Source: Furcasterigmium furcatum (taxonomy: Eukaryota; Ascomycota; Sordariomycetes; Glomerellales; Plectosphaerellaceae). Taken from it: a stretch of 64,000 bases of DNA. The position numbers and the translations under genes are program-made. Within the stretch, counting starts at the first letter, position 1. The number at the start of each line of letters is the position of its first letter. The notes beneath the pieces are model-generated. The model was not told the DNA's origin and searched no databases. It saw nothing but the letters and a program-made list of their open reading frames with translations. The stretch spans positions 1,302,001 to 1,366,000 of the forward strand of contig BCIA01000003.1 of assembly GCA_001599815.1 (NCBI GenBank), given 5' to 3'. Positions 1 to 11,164 of the stretch are shown in pieces.

Positions 1-866
1 GGGTCCCCGGAGGGCAGGAAATGCACTTCGGAAACCAGGCCAGGAGACAGGGGACCCGGGTGCCCGGGGGAGGGATGCAACTTGAACCCTGATTGCCTGA
101 GTGGCCTGGGTGTGGCGCGGAGGGGGAGAAACGTCGCAGAGCCCACGCCTCCCTCGTGGACTCGTTTTCGCGGCTTGGCGCTATGACTTCATGGCCTGGG
201 GCCCCCGGGTGGTGTTGGCCACAGCCCGCCCACCCGCTGTGCCGCCGATTCACCTCGCCTAGCGCCGCAGCGACCCCCTCCACTACGGCGCCAAGTCACA
301 TCCCGCCAGAACCACTGAAAATCCCCTGAAGCCACCAGATCAAACTCGGAGCCCAGGCGACAGACCGACCCCTTGCCGTTGGACAGCCCAAAAGCCAAAA
401 CCTCAAAACTGCCCCCCATCAGTTGGGCTTGTCGGACCTGTGGATGCGACATACGGACGACCTACATGAGGACCATCCGAGTCGGCCATACTTCACTGTC
501 AACAGCAACTCAGGATTTAGAACCCCATTGCGTGAGCCTCACGGTTCAGTCTGGGATGGGAGGCTCGGAAGGCTAAATGTCAACACAACCCCCTTTAGAC
601 TCTTCGAGATGGCGCAAATAGTATAGGCTGTAGCGTGCGTGCGCTCCTCGACATCAAATTCAGAATCGTCTGCGGGCGGCCTGAGTCTGGTGCCTGCGTG
701 CGACGCTGCGAATGGCAGTAGGGCTGATGATTCAGGGATCTTCGTCGGACGGGGTTCATTTGGCGGGTAATTAGGTGACGGAGTGCACGACCACGTTGCC
801 GTATTTCGCTGTAGTCCACTTTTGCCGTCCTCCGCCGGCAGCCAGATGGGCTGGCAGACACTGAGA
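1..866. other. No supportable gene
   Basis: Only short open frames lie here, without start context, splice signals or recognisable domains. Nothing else was seen. Confidence 0.5.
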
Positions 867-1088
867 TTCCACGCAAACAAGGGTCGACTGCGATTCCACG
901 CAGACAAGGGGGTGGTTTACGCTTCCACGCAAACAAGGGGGTGGTTTNCGCTTCCACGCAAACAAGGGGGTGGTTTNCGCTTCCACGCAAACAAGGGGGT
1001 GGTTTGCGCTTCCACGCANACAAGGGGGTGGTTTGCGCTTCCACGCAGACAAGGGGGTGATTTAAGTTTCCACGCAGACAAGGGGGCC
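867..1088. repeat. 29-bp minisatellite, about eight copies
   Basis: Copies begin with TTCCACGC at about 867, 894, 923, 952, 981, 1010, 1039 and 1068. Spacing is exactly 29 bp after the first, slightly shorter unit. The core is a cgc(a/g)(a/g)acaaggggg block followed by tggttt. Three N bases sit inside units, as expected where an assembler could not decide between near-identical copies. There are no spacers between units, so this is a tandem array and not a CRISPR-like array. A period of 29 is not a multiple of three and argues against coding use. Confidence 0.93.
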
Positions 1089-1361
1089 CGGTCTTCCAGC
1101 TGGAGGTCACAGTCAAGCTCCTCCCCTTTTTTTGCAAAATTGGCCCCAGGCTGTGGCCCGTCACATGATGAACATAGTACTTTCGTATGCGCTGGCCAAC
1201 TCATTCTCAAACCGAGCGCAAATTCAAATGGCCCAGGTAGAGCGAATACTGGCCCCAGGTCTGGTTGCTGGCGAGGTCATTCCTCTGGGCGAGCTGCAAC
1301 AAGGATCATGAAGCATGTGGACGTGAGCATGGATGGGTGCCTGGATGGGTGGATTCTGTCG

Positions 1362-2468
1362 CTAACCTCCAGCTGCGGCCTTTGCGCACCTCGCCCTCGC
1401 CCGCCGCCGTCGCCGCTTCTCCCTCTGCTTCACCGTCTTCCGCGACACCTCAATCGCCTCATCTGCAGACTCCTCCTCCGAGACCTCTGGGACCTCCTGA
1501 GTGGTAATCTTCGCCAGCATCTTCGCCTTCGCCTTCTCCAGGTCATTGTAGTCAAACTCCAGCTGGAACTGCTCCTTTTCCAGCAGCTCCCGGTAACCCA
1601 GCACCGAATCCAGAAAACGCATGAACACCTGCCACCGCGCGACGCAGCTCTCCTCCATCGACTGGAGATGCCGCATCTTCGCTCCGTCCGGACCCACCCC
1701 GCCGGCCGTCTCCCTCGGCGGCGCCGGCCTCGCGTACCCACAATCATAGAGAAGCTCCCGGTACGCCCGGTCCGCCGCGTCCCACTCCCAGAAACTGCGG
1801 AGACACTCCCGGCTTTCCTTCCCCGCGCCCTGGTCCCAGTCGATCTGCAGCCTCCGCCGGAGCTCGCTCGCCAGCTCCGCCCGGGCGTCCGTGACCGCCT
1901 CCTCCAGCGGCCGCGCAGTCGCCCTGCTCTGCTCCATCGCGCCGTCGGACCAGTCGAGCCCCGCGCACGTGTCGACCAGCTTCTTCGACGTCTCGAGCAC
2001 GGCGTCAACCCGAGCGGCGAGCACCGACGCCACGTCGCGCGCCGTGCTCGCCTCGAGAGCCCGCACGTACTTCTCCAGCGGCCGCACCGGCTTCGGCATG
2101 ACCACGTCAGGGACGCTGCGCGAGACGTACTTCTCCTCCGGCAGTTGCGGCGTCCAGCCCCGCCCGTTGGCGAGGTCGAAGATGAGGTAGATCTGCCCGT
2201 CGAGCGTGGCGTAGTCCAGCGATGCCTTCTGCCGGCGTTTGAGGTGGCGTTTCCGCGAGCGCAGGAGCTGCGGGCAGAGGCCGTTGAATGTGTATGCTTC
2301 CGCCTGGAGGAAGGAGGTGTGCTCGCCGGCGGGGCAGACGAGGAAGCTGGTGGTGTGGTTGGCGATGGAGAGGGCGCGGAGGACGTAGTATGAGCATTTC
2401 TGGCCCTGGATGTTTCTGCCGACGGTTTTGCGGTGCAGGGTCTCGACTTTGTCGGCCGCTTGGAGTCA
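1362..2468 (-). CDS. Uncharacterised protein, 5' end unresolved
   Basis: An open frame runs on the minus strand from an upstream stop at 2466-2468 to a stop at 1362-1364, about 365 codons. I do not recognise the family. The middle is rich in Glu, Arg and Trp and looks helical. The C-terminus ends in a strongly basic run (RKTVKQREKRRRRRARAR) that could be a nuclear localisation signal. The only in-frame ATG (2099) is far inside the conserved-looking part, so the true start is probably in an upstream exon. An ATG near 2577 followed by a GTGAGT donor and a GCTAAC branch site about 25 nt later is a candidate first exon, but no acceptor I tried joined the frames cleanly. Confidence is moderate that this is coding and low on its 5' end. 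Confidence 0.5.
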
Positions 2469-2599
2469 GCTGTCCTGCGGCGCCGTGAGGCCCTCAGGCA
2501 CCGGGGAATGTCTGTGGGGAGTGTTAGCTGTGGCAGTAACGCTCAGGGTGGGGGACTCACTCCTTCGCTAAAGACATGCTCAGACTGTGATGATGGTTC

Positions 2600-3392
2600 A
2601 GCGTCAAGAGATGCTGGATGATTGTGTTGTCGTCAGAGCGACAGATGAGGACTGAGCGATCCCGAGACCTCGACAAGGGGCGATTGGCATCTCCTCAGAT
2701 AACAATGGCGGCCTCAACTTCCGAATCCGAACTTACAACCAGGCGGATGGTTCGCGAGCAGGACGCCTCGCTGGGCGCAGCTCAGCTGGCTGTGACGGGC
2801 ATCGACAGGGGATGTCATTGGCCAAATCGCCATGAAAGTGCTGGATTCGGCGTCGCAGTGGCTCCGGGACAGGGGTCGAGAAACCGGCCCCAGGCCCACG
2901 AGCCAGTCAGAGCTGCAGCGACGGCCAGCTCAGCCTCCCAAACCACGAAACTGGCCCCAAGAGGGATGAGGCAGCCAGAGCGCATTGTTGGCCGTGGGAA
3001 GGTGGCTGGCGCTCTTTGGGGCCAGTTTTTGCCGGTACGATCCATCCGGTGTAGCCACTTATAAGACGCATCGGACGCCCAGGATCGGTCTTGTCCTCAT
3101 CGTCCCAGCATCACCGTCATTGGGCCCCTCGGGGATTCTCAGTCTCCCCGATCGCACCAACGTACGAACCTCCCTCCTGTCTCCTGGATGAAGGATACTA
3201 ACTCACAACGCAGCTGAACTCACACGACTCTTCCACCACTGAGCACCACTACTTCTTCTCTCCGCCTCGGCTGGGCTGGTCTCAGGCCGTTGCCCTCCGA
3301 CCTCCCTCTGGTGAACCTCACCGCCATCCACCTCCCCATCCCCCCGTGAAAGCGGCGCAGGGCTTCATTGACCCTGCGCGCTTCGCATTCAG
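2600..3392. other. Intergenic or 5' UTR; possible UTR intron
   Basis: No gene is supported. A GTACGA donor near 3171, a CTAAC branch site near 3199 and a CAG acceptor near 3211 look like a short intron in the leader of the downstream zinc-finger gene. A perfect-looking inverted repeat, gcgcaggg and ccctgcgc around a 9-nt loop, lies at about 3354-3378. Confidence 0.35.
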
Positions 3393-4409
3393 AGCAGCAG
3401 CAATGATCATCGCATAATTCGACGCGGGCAACGCCCTTCGGACGCGCGAGAGCACCCCGTCTTCACGTTTGCGAACTACCCTGATGACGCAGCGACGTGG
3501 ACCTTTCCGCCCGCCTTGCCCCAGAGCTTCGTGCCATTCTGCAGCCCGGACTCCTTCGTTCCAGCAGCTGGGCTATGGAATTCGCACGATCCAGGGTGCT
3601 GGCACGGCGGCGAGGCTAGCGTCGTACGTCAGACAGAGGTTGATTTCTCCTCGAGCCCGGATTTCTTTTTCGACACACCAGCGAATACCCTCGACGTTCT
3701 TCTCAACACAAATCCAGGGCTCGACTTTGGCCTCCTCGAACCGCCATCCATCGGTGAGGACCAGCCAGCAGTAGCCCTGGCGCCGGAAGTAACCCCAGAC
3801 CAATTCTGGGAACAGAATCCAGACCAATTCTGGGAACAGAATCCAGACCAATTCTGGGAACAGAATCCAGACCAATTCTGGCAACAAACTCCAGACCATT
3901 TCTGGGAATCCATCACTTCCGGCGCAGCCTTTCACGCACCCCATCCCGCCACGCAGCCCGATGCTTCAGTTTCTCCATCCAGCCCCGTCAGTTGGCCAGC
4001 AGCCGCCTCAGGCTGGTACCCAACCCCGGAAACAAGCACCAGCAGCTCGCCGTCGACCCAGGCGGGCGACAGCACGGGCCACCGCTGCCAGAAAGGCTGC
4101 GACAAGTCCTTTGCAAGCCCAAAGGACCTCGAACGGCACTATAAAACCGCGCTCCACGCCGTACATGGCAGCGCGGGGATATTCCGGTGCCGCTGCGGCT
4201 ATGAGTCCACTAGAAAGGACCATTACCGCCGCCACGTCCGTTCTCACGTCCAGAAGGACCATTCGTCCTTCCGGCACCCCTTCTTCCGCTGCATCTGCTC
4301 CCAGGTCGTCCCGGGTCAAACCGCGCAACAGCACCTGGACCACCTCGGGACGTGCAAAGCAGGCAGGAGAACCGTTGGAAGACCACGGAAGAACGCCCGT
4401 CCAGCGTAA
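3393..4409 (+). CDS. C2H2 zinc-finger protein, start not found
   Basis: A likely DNA-binding regulator of about 300 aa. The N-terminal half is acidic and rich in Pro, Ser and Phe (VDFSSSPDFFFDTP, LDFGLLEPPS), as in activation regions. The middle carries five tandem copies of an eight-residue unit, NPDQFWEQ. The C-terminal third has two C2H2 fingers: CQKGCDKSF with H-x4-type histidines, then CRCGYESTRKDHYRRHVRSH. A further Cys/His-rich stretch follows (CICSQ to HLDHLGTC) and a basic tail (GRPRKNARP). There is no in-frame ATG anywhere in the frame, which is open from 3372 to 4409, so the start must be in a spliced upstream exon or the sequence has a frameshift. A neighbouring frame (about 3212 to 3416) also reads like protein and ends in TAA at 3414-3416, which fits a frameshift or assembly error. 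Confidence 0.62.
   Translation, partial: SSSNDHRIIRRGQRPSDAREHPVFTFANYPDDAATWTFPPALPQSFVPFCSPDSFVPAAGLWNSHDPGCWHGGEASVVRQTEVDFSSSPDFFFDTPANTLDVLLNTNPGLDFGLLEPPSIGEDQPAVALAPEVTPDQFWEQNPDQFWEQNPDQFWEQNPDQFWQQTPDHFWESITSGAAFHAPHPATQPDASVSPSSPVSWPAAASGWYPTPETSTSSSPSTQAGDSTGHRCQKGCDKSFASPKDLERHYKTALHAVHGSAGIFRCRCGYESTRKDHYRRHVRSHVQKDHSSFRHPFFRCICSQVVPGQTAQQHLDHLGTCKAGRRTVGRPRKNARPA
3795..3914 (+). repeat. Five tandem 24-bp repeats inside the zinc-finger gene
   Basis: Units begin at about 3795, 3819, 3843, 3867 and 3891 with ccagaccaattctgg. The first four are almost identical; the last has changes (ccatttctgg). The period keeps the reading frame and encodes repeated DQFWEQNP. Such in-frame repeats usually vary in number between strains. 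Confidence 0.93.
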
Positions 4410-5362
4410 ACATTCAACGTCGCCATTCGACGAAAAGACAGCTGGACGACGGGACCCAAAAACCTGTCCCGTTCCAAATCCAAAACAAACATACAACGTC
4501 ACTTCGCTACCCTCCCCTCTCCCCGGCTCTTCAGAAATCATGGCTACGGCGGCCGTGTTCCGACATGAATTCGAACCCTCTCGCAACTCTAAAGGGCGAC
4601 CCTTCCGATCTATCATGATGATCTTGCCCCCGTCCCCCGCGGGGTCGCCGCGCGTGGCGAGCGCGCGCCCCGACGCCCCGCGGGAGACGGACTCTTCTCT
4701 CCCACCCCCGGGCCTCGTCGGCCGCGGGACCCCTGACACCGGACCCCTCCCCCTGTGCAGACAGTCCCCGTGTTGAATGGATTCTTGTTGGCTTGCTACC
4801 TTTGGATGGAATACAAACAAACAAACACAAAACCCCAGGGCTCAAAAGCCTGATCTCAGTGTCGATGATTGAGAGGGACCTGCAAGCCTGGATGTACAAG
4901 GATTTCGGACACGGGTTGGATGTGTGGGATGGGGTTAAGTCGACTGGAGCTTCCGTGCTGCCGGCGAGGCGTTTCTTGCAGTTGACCTGATTTCGTGGTG
5001 GATTTTGATAGCAATTGAACAGCGATACCAGACCTTTGTCCTCTTGTGGTTGTGCCCGTGGGGATTGTCAGATGCCCTTTGTTGCCCGTCGTTCACAATG
5101 TCTACATCACGTGGGCAAGAGCAAGCAGAAGCCCTAGCCTTGATCTAGAAAAGGAATGACTCTTCACGACCGGATATGCCTTACTTGAAGGCTGACAATC
5201 GGATCGAGAAGAACATAGGAGATTCAACTGCCTCGCCGTTCCCGTAGTTTTTGCTTAGATTGTGGGAGGTCGGCTTGAAGGTCTCCCGAGTTTTCGAGAG
5301 TCTAGCACGCGTATATTCAAGTGCATGACCGGACGGATTGTAAATATCTGGCTGGTTTTGAT
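4410..5362. other. Intergenic, with a GC-rich stretch
   Basis: No gene is supported. Positions about 4620-4760 are very GC-rich and carry open frames on both strands that look like composition effects. The region lies between two convergent genes and probably holds their 3' UTRs. Confidence 0.45.
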
Positions 5363-8300
5363 CTATGAAAGAACTGGCTCTATCCCTTTCCGCAAAATGT
5401 CAATTATCTCCGGGCTCCTGGCATAGGATAACGGCGTCCTGCCCTCAAGATCCGCGATATTGACATCAGCGCCGTTGTCCAGAAGACATTGAGCCACATC
5501 CTTTGACAGCCTTCTCTCAGCAGCCCACGATAAGGGCGTCCGGCCCTGCAAATCCTGCGAGTCAACAGCTGCGCCCTTCTGCAGAAGCAGCTCTACCATA
5601 GCGACCCTCCTAAACCAAGCGGCTATTGCAAGCGGCGTCTCTCCATCTGCATTTTTTGCTTCGATATTAGCTTTCGCATCGAGAAGTAGCTTGACCACGG
5701 CTTCATGCCCGTGTCGAGCAGCCCACGATAAGGGCGTCCAGCGCTGCGAATCCTGCGAGTTAACAGCTGCGCCCTTCTGCAGAAGCAGCTCTACCATACC
5801 GACCTTTCCAAAGCAAACAGCTATTGAAAGCGGCGTCCTCCCACCCGCATTCTTTTCTTCGATATTAGCTTTCGCATCGAGCAGCAGCATGACCACAGCT
5901 CCATGCCCGTTCCGAGCACCTAACATAAGTGGCGTTTCGGCCGCCATGATGTAGGTGAGGCTTTCAGCACGCTCATATAGCTCTGATTCGGTGAGAAGGC
6001 TTTTCGATTTAGAGGGGAGGCCTCTCGATTCAACATCTGCCCCTTTCTCGAGCAGTAGTTTGACGATGCCTTCGCGCCCCAACAAGACAGCAGCACGCAG
6101 CGGTGGCCCGCCGCAACTACGTGCACTCCATTCGAAGCCGGCCGCTGCTTCCAAAAGCGCATGGACAGTGGCGGGATGATCGCTATGAGCTCCCACTCTC
6201 AGTGCGTCACAAAGCATTTGTTCATGTGAGGGATAGTCGGCGTTACAGATATGCAATAATGCAGCGGCAATCACAAGATCCCCGCTTGCCCTGGTAAGTT
6301 GAGACGCAAGGTTTTGTTTCGGATAGAAATCAAATATGCCATGATCTGAGGGAAAGTTGCCTCTTTGCTGAACGATTTCTTTGCAGGCATCTCGAAGTTG
6401 GGGGAACCTCGACCGAAGTTGTACTTGAGCGTTCACCAACGCTCGGGCTGCATCTTCGCTGCCGGTGGCCAAGGCCGCGAGCAACGGCGTTCCGTAGCGC
6501 TCATTTTCTACAGCAAAGCAAGAGTGCCCAGCTCGAGGGTTCAAAGCAATGAGGGCCCCCGAATTCCTCTCTGATAAGATATAGAGCAGGCTGACGGATG
6601 CGGTGTATCGTCGTTTGTCGTACAGCTCGATGGCGTTGTTCAGATGCACCAAGCGACTGAGCGGGAATTGGTCGAGGAAGGAGCCTTGCTGCAACCCGTA
6701 ACGCTGGGCTTGATTGGCATGCTTGAATATGCTGACAATTGAATACGCGAGAAATGGGTACTTCTTTTTGACGGTCCGCCGTGTCTTCTTCATCCTGTTT
6801 GCTGACAGGAGGGGGTCCGGCATGCCGTCGATCGTGGTCTTGAGCTGAGCCAAGCAGCAATCTCTCAAAAGTTCATGACCCTGACCCTCGATGTTCTCAG
6901 CAGCCCCGGACCACTGATCCCCGTACTTCCCAAGAAGGAAGTCGCGAACAGACTCGTGGATGAACTGGACTTTGGCAGCCTTGTTGCGTGTGACTTCAGC
7001 CAAGCCTTTCGAAGAAGTCCGCACAAACTTCTTCATCTGCTCGGGCTCAACATCAGCTTGATCCCACAAGGTTGAGCATTCTGAGTCGAGGCCGAGTTGC
7101 ACAGCAAAGTAGAGCTCTGGCGGATCGAGGGGGCGAAACGCAAAGAGAATGATGTTGAGGCAGATGCGCAGCTGGTCGAGGTTGACTCCGTCCCGAGTAA
7201 GAATCATCTCGAAGAGGTCGTGTAGCTTTGGCGGGATGTCTTTGACACGCGCCTGTATTTTCTTTATCGACGCTGGGCCGGTCGGATTGCGGAATTCGGT
7301 GTTGATGATGTCGACGACCAGAACAACCCAGAGGAAGATTTGGGATGACTTGGCAAAAATCTGCTCTCGGAGAGCCCCGGCGTGTTTTGAGGCACCCAGC
7401 TTGAGTTTTGACTTGATGAAAGACTGGATATCCTCCTTGTGCCCTTCCTCATCCTCGAGGATAGTTTCGATGCCGTTCTCGATGGAGATGTCTGGATAGT
7501 GTCGGCTGGAGAAGCAAATTCGTAGAGTGACCTGCACTTCCCTGGCGTGTTCGCACAGTTCCTCGAAATGGCTGACCATGTCAGCCGCCTGTTTCTGGTC
7601 GCACTCGTCCAGAGCATCGACGAAAATGGTCAGTGAATGGTTGCCAAGGTGCTCAACGGCGCGTGCCAACGTTTGCTTCAGGGCTTGCTCCTGCCACCCG
7701 TGTCTCGCGACGCCCCTGGCTCCGTCGGTCGTCATCCACTCAAGGCCCTCCGTCAACCCTTGTGCTTTTTGGAACAGCTGGTGTAGAAGAGAGCGGTATA
7801 GGCCTTTCGTGGACTTTTCTTCCACAACGCCCCGTGCGTTGAAGAAGAACGAGAGACAGATCTGGTGGGGATCGGTTCTCGCGTCAGTGTTGGCCCTCTC
7901 GAACAAGACCTTCATCAGGGTGGATTTGCCAGTACCAGGATTTCCCTTGATCCAGAGGAACGCGCTGTGGTCCGACGACTGACTTGCATCATGCCAGCTT
8001 TTGTACTCGTCCTTTTCGAAAAACCACTGGCAAGTTGATTTGGACGCTGGGGCAAGGTCTGTGAGTCTCTCGTCGATCTGATCAAAATACAGATTGGCTA
8101 TCAGTCGCTGTTTGAGGGCGGCATCAAGGCCGAGTCTGGCTGTTGGAGGGGGCTCTTCAGTTCGAGTCGGTGTGTCGAGAGGCGGAAATGGAGAGTCATC
8201 CAGAACGACTGGAGGTTGGTGGTGCCGTGGGGCAGAGAGGGAGATATGGAGTGAGTTCTGGTCTCGGTTGAGAAGATTCCTGGTCTCTCCGGCCGCTTCT

Positions 8301-9384
8301 AAGATTCGATCCATGGCATCTGCCACCTTGGCGTATTCCGGATCTTGCAGGCTGCGAAAGCGGCACATGTCCATATGATTGTTTGCGATGTGCTGCTTGA
8401 CTTCCATTCTGCGGTCATCGAGGCAAGAAGACGCGTCCTCAACGACCTTTTTCCCCAGCAGCATCTGGACGCCTTTCTGCTCCTGGAATGAATATACTCG
8501 CCATCGGTTTTGATGGCACATGTGGGGGAACTCGTCGTTCAGCTCGGCCAGTCTCTCGGAGCTGGGCATGAGCGTATTGACAATTTGGTCGGAGACCTGG
8601 AGACCCACGAGGTAGGAAGCTGCCTGAAGAACATGATGCACCAAGCTTCTCGGATCAGCGCCTCTGTGAGGGGTACCAAAGAACACTGCTCCGATTGTTG
8701 CTTGGAATATGTTATTGAGGTAAGCACTGGCATCCGTCGCGCCTCGCGATCGTCGCAGCGCTTCCTTGACGACTATTCCGCCGAGGCTGTGGGCGACGAA
8801 GAGAACAGGCCGGTGAACCTGCTCTGGTTGTCTCCGCGATGCCGCAAGGGAGGTCAGAAACCCCCATGCATGCTGGTAAACACTGATCTGGCTTATTGGC
8901 CCTCGGAACACATGTTTGATATTGGTGTCGTAGCCATAGGTCAGCACCCGAGCATTGGGTACTGTATGTGGAACAAGGTGTCGCGGCCAAAACACGTCTC
9001 CCGACTGCGGATCATACGACGACGCTCTGTCCAGGCTGGTAGTCTTCTGGTTGGTTTCGGCAATAGGCGGGGCCGGGTCTAAACTTGACGAAGCCGTTGA
9101 GTTGCTTCTGCCGAAGAAGCGACGGATACTTTTGGCTGGGCGGCGCTGTGATTTGTCGGAGGGCTCGTCATCTCGGTCATGTTTCTTCCCATTGGCTTTT
9201 TTGCAAGTCCAGGTCCTCTCTGGATGGCCGGTGAAGCCGTGGACGAAGACGATACTAGAGAGGTCGGTATCAGTATGTGGTCATGCCCACGGGGCAAAAA
9301 GGGTAGAGCGTGCTCGACCGTTGGGCTGTCAGCCTCATACAGCACCGTGAAGCCGTTGTCGTTGATCTCGAGTGGCTTAGCCAT
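5363..9384 (-). CDS. NLR-type STAND protein: lipase-like, NACHT, ankyrin
   Basis: Two exons (9384-9314 and 9254-5363) give 1320 aa. The N-terminus is an alpha/beta-hydrolase of the type found on fungal NLRs: DIVFVHGFTGHPERTW near residue 24, and the nucleophile elbow AHSLGG with Ser about 180. A NACHT NTPase follows, with P-loop GNPGTGKST at about 461-469 and a Walker B-like LTIFVDALDECD. The C-terminal 250 residues hold ankyrin repeats (TPLSWAARHGHEAVVKLLL and relatives). Known proteins of this architecture sense non-self and trigger cell death in fungi; the ligand here is unknown. The first intron (9313-9255, 59 nt) appears to start with GC instead of GT; this joins the conserved VDIVFVHG exactly. 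No in-frame stops were seen. It is a single gene with no obvious partner. Confidence 0.88.
5530..5925 (-). repeat. 198-bp duplicated ankyrin units in the NLR gene
   Basis: The sequence ctgcagaagcagctctacca recurs 198 bp apart (about 5578 and 5776), in longer blocks of high identity encoding 66 aa, or two ankyrin repeats (QKGAAV-SQD ... LLLDAKANIE). Near-identity within a protein of otherwise diverged repeats points to recent duplication or gene conversion. Confidence 0.8.
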
Positions 9385-10239
9385 GATGGGTGGCTGGAAT
9401 GGAGGTCGAAGAAAGGATAGCCGCCCTAGAACAACACTCGAATCGAGCCTCGGGGAGTCGAGATGGGTGCTTGCTGAAATCGACAAAATCCAAGGAATAA
9501 TGATCTGGATGGCAAGGGAGCTGGATTGGCTATGCGTTTTGCGACCCTGACGTGCGCCCGCCCCGTCGACGAAGCAGTTCGTCTGGGGTCGGGTGATTGA
9601 GCAAAGTTGAGGCAAGGCTCTGGTGCTGGAGCGGCGGAAGAGACCGAGAAAAGACGACCTATGCACGTGATTCAAGGCATCAACAGGACGGGAAGAAACA
9701 ACCTGGCGGTATGCACTGCCTCTCATTATGGTACTTGGGCTGCGCCAACCTACATGGCGACACAACGCCGCCCCATGATGTTGGTGCCGGTCGGGATGCT
9801 ATTGGAGGAGTTTTGCCGCCCTGGGCAAGTCGACCATCGCAAGTACAGGGATCCTCATCAGGACTTTCAGTCCAACGCAGCGGTGGGGCATGCAGGGTAA
9901 ATGGCCGGAAAGGCTGCAGCCAGCGGTCAGGATGCCTGTGGTGGCTGGACAGGCCTTGGCATAGTTCAGGATGGGAGCCTGGTCGGAATCCTGTGCTTCT
10001 CTCGTGTTGGAGAGTGAAAATCGGCGGATTCGAGTTCGCGTGCGACAACTGGTGCTTTTACCACCAAATCCATCGCGGCGTGGGCTCACCGAGGCTGCGG
10101 CTCAGCGATGAAGGCCTAACGCCTCAATGCCAGAGGTGGCGGCTCTGGATGCATCTCCGAAGAGCCGCGCTTCTGCGTCATGGATATCCTTGGGGGTCGT
10201 GTGATTGTGTGTCCTGTCGGACTGCGCAATCCTCGCACC
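9385..10239. other. Intergenic between NLR gene and FCF1
   Basis: It holds the NLR promoter side and the 3' side of FCF1. Open frames on both strands here have no domain features and no splice structure. Nothing else was recognised. Confidence 0.45.
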
Positions 10240-10891
10240 CTACGCGGGCACCTCCGGCAGCATCTCAACCGTGTACTTCCCCCTCCCGACCGCGATGAGC
10301 GGAACCCCGGGCAATTTCCTCAGACGCTGCCGGAGCCCCTTATCGTTAGTCCCGACCAGATAGCACCTGTGCTTGCTCACGGCGGAGAAGATGCAGTCGT
10401 CGGCGTACGTGCCGGAGTGGGAGCAGTGCAGCCTCTCCCAGCGCTCGTCCTTGGCGATGCGCCGCGCCATGGCGAAGCGGTCGCCGAGCTTCTCGAGCTC
10501 CGCGATGGTGCAGTCCGTGACGACGGGGATGCACTTCGCGAGGAGCAGGTCCATCAGCCCGGGGAGGATGTCGGTCTTGTTGCGGATCGAGTGGGAGAAG
10601 AAGTTTGTGTCGAGGATGATATGGTACGGGGGCCCGAGAGACTCGCTGGCTTGGAAGAAGAAGCCGGACGGGACCTGGGGGACATGTCGGACGATGTCTG
10701 TGTCTTGTCGTCTCCGCGAGGCTGCGTCGGCCGTCGTCTTGGACTGTTTGCTTGTCGACTTTTGGAGGCGAGCGTCGCGGTGGCCGATGACCCGCCGGAC
10801 CTTGGAGATGTTAGCCTCGTTGTCTGTAGTCTGGGCGATGGTAGCAAGAACATACCTGCGCGAACTTTCTCGTCCTCTTTGCGATGCCCAT
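10240..10891 (-). CDS. FCF1: rRNA-processing PIN-domain protein Fcf1/Utp24
   Basis: The small-subunit processome endonuclease that cleaves pre-rRNA on the 5' side of 18S rRNA, acting in the nucleolus. Exons at 10891-10856 and 10800-10240, split by a 55-nt intron with a GTATGT donor and a GCTAAC branch site, give 198 aa, the usual family length. The start MGIAKRTRKFAQ is the conserved N-terminus and joins directly to VRRVIGHRDARLQK. Family landmarks in order: HVPQVPSGFFFQ, GPPYHIILDTNF, AKCIPVVTDCTIAELEKLG, GTYADDC, LVGTNDKGL and RKLPGVPLIAVGRGKY. The PIN acidic residues (Asp in LDTN, Glu in AELEK, Asp in YADDC, Asp in GTND) are all present, so it should be active. It is an essential housekeeping gene and a useful anchor for species placement. 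Confidence 0.95.
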
Positions 10892-11164
10892 CTTGACGGG
10901 TGTATTGCAGGAGGGCGGTCGGTTTTGTCAACTTGAAGATGAATCGGTAAGTATTTCGGTCGAAGCAGGAGCTCCCAGTGACATGTCTTGAACATTTTTG
11001 GGCGGCAGAAACCTGAATGGGGTCACCGCCCGTCACCGGTCCCCGACCCCCGCCAACCCCGCCACACTCCCCAGGTTCGAGTCCCATCTCCTCACTGACA
11101 CGGACCTTTCAGTCCCATACACTCTATCCACACAAGCACTCCGGTCTGCTCACCACCTTTGTAA

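Noticed and set aside
867..1088. CRISPR-like array
   Set aside because: The repeats are contiguous with no spacers, and the DNA is eukaryotic.
783..2393. Long open frame (over 500 codons) on the plus strand across the minisatellite
   Set aside because: It contains ambiguous bases, reads through a non-coding repeat whose period is not a multiple of three, and lies antisense to a better gene candidate.
3482..3774. Alternative ATG frame at the start of the zinc-finger gene
   Set aside because: It gives an Arg/Ser-rich frame without domains and cannot be joined to the finger frame by a sensible intron.
4008..4820. 270-codon minus-strand frame
   Set aside because: It is antisense to the zinc-finger gene and the GC-rich stretch; composition effect, no domain.
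10180..10896. Plus-strand frame antisense to FCF1
   Set aside because: A shadow of a highly conserved gene on the other strand.
11075..11087. tRNA B-box-like aggttcgagtccc
   Set aside because: No A-box upstream within range and no T-stem pairing.
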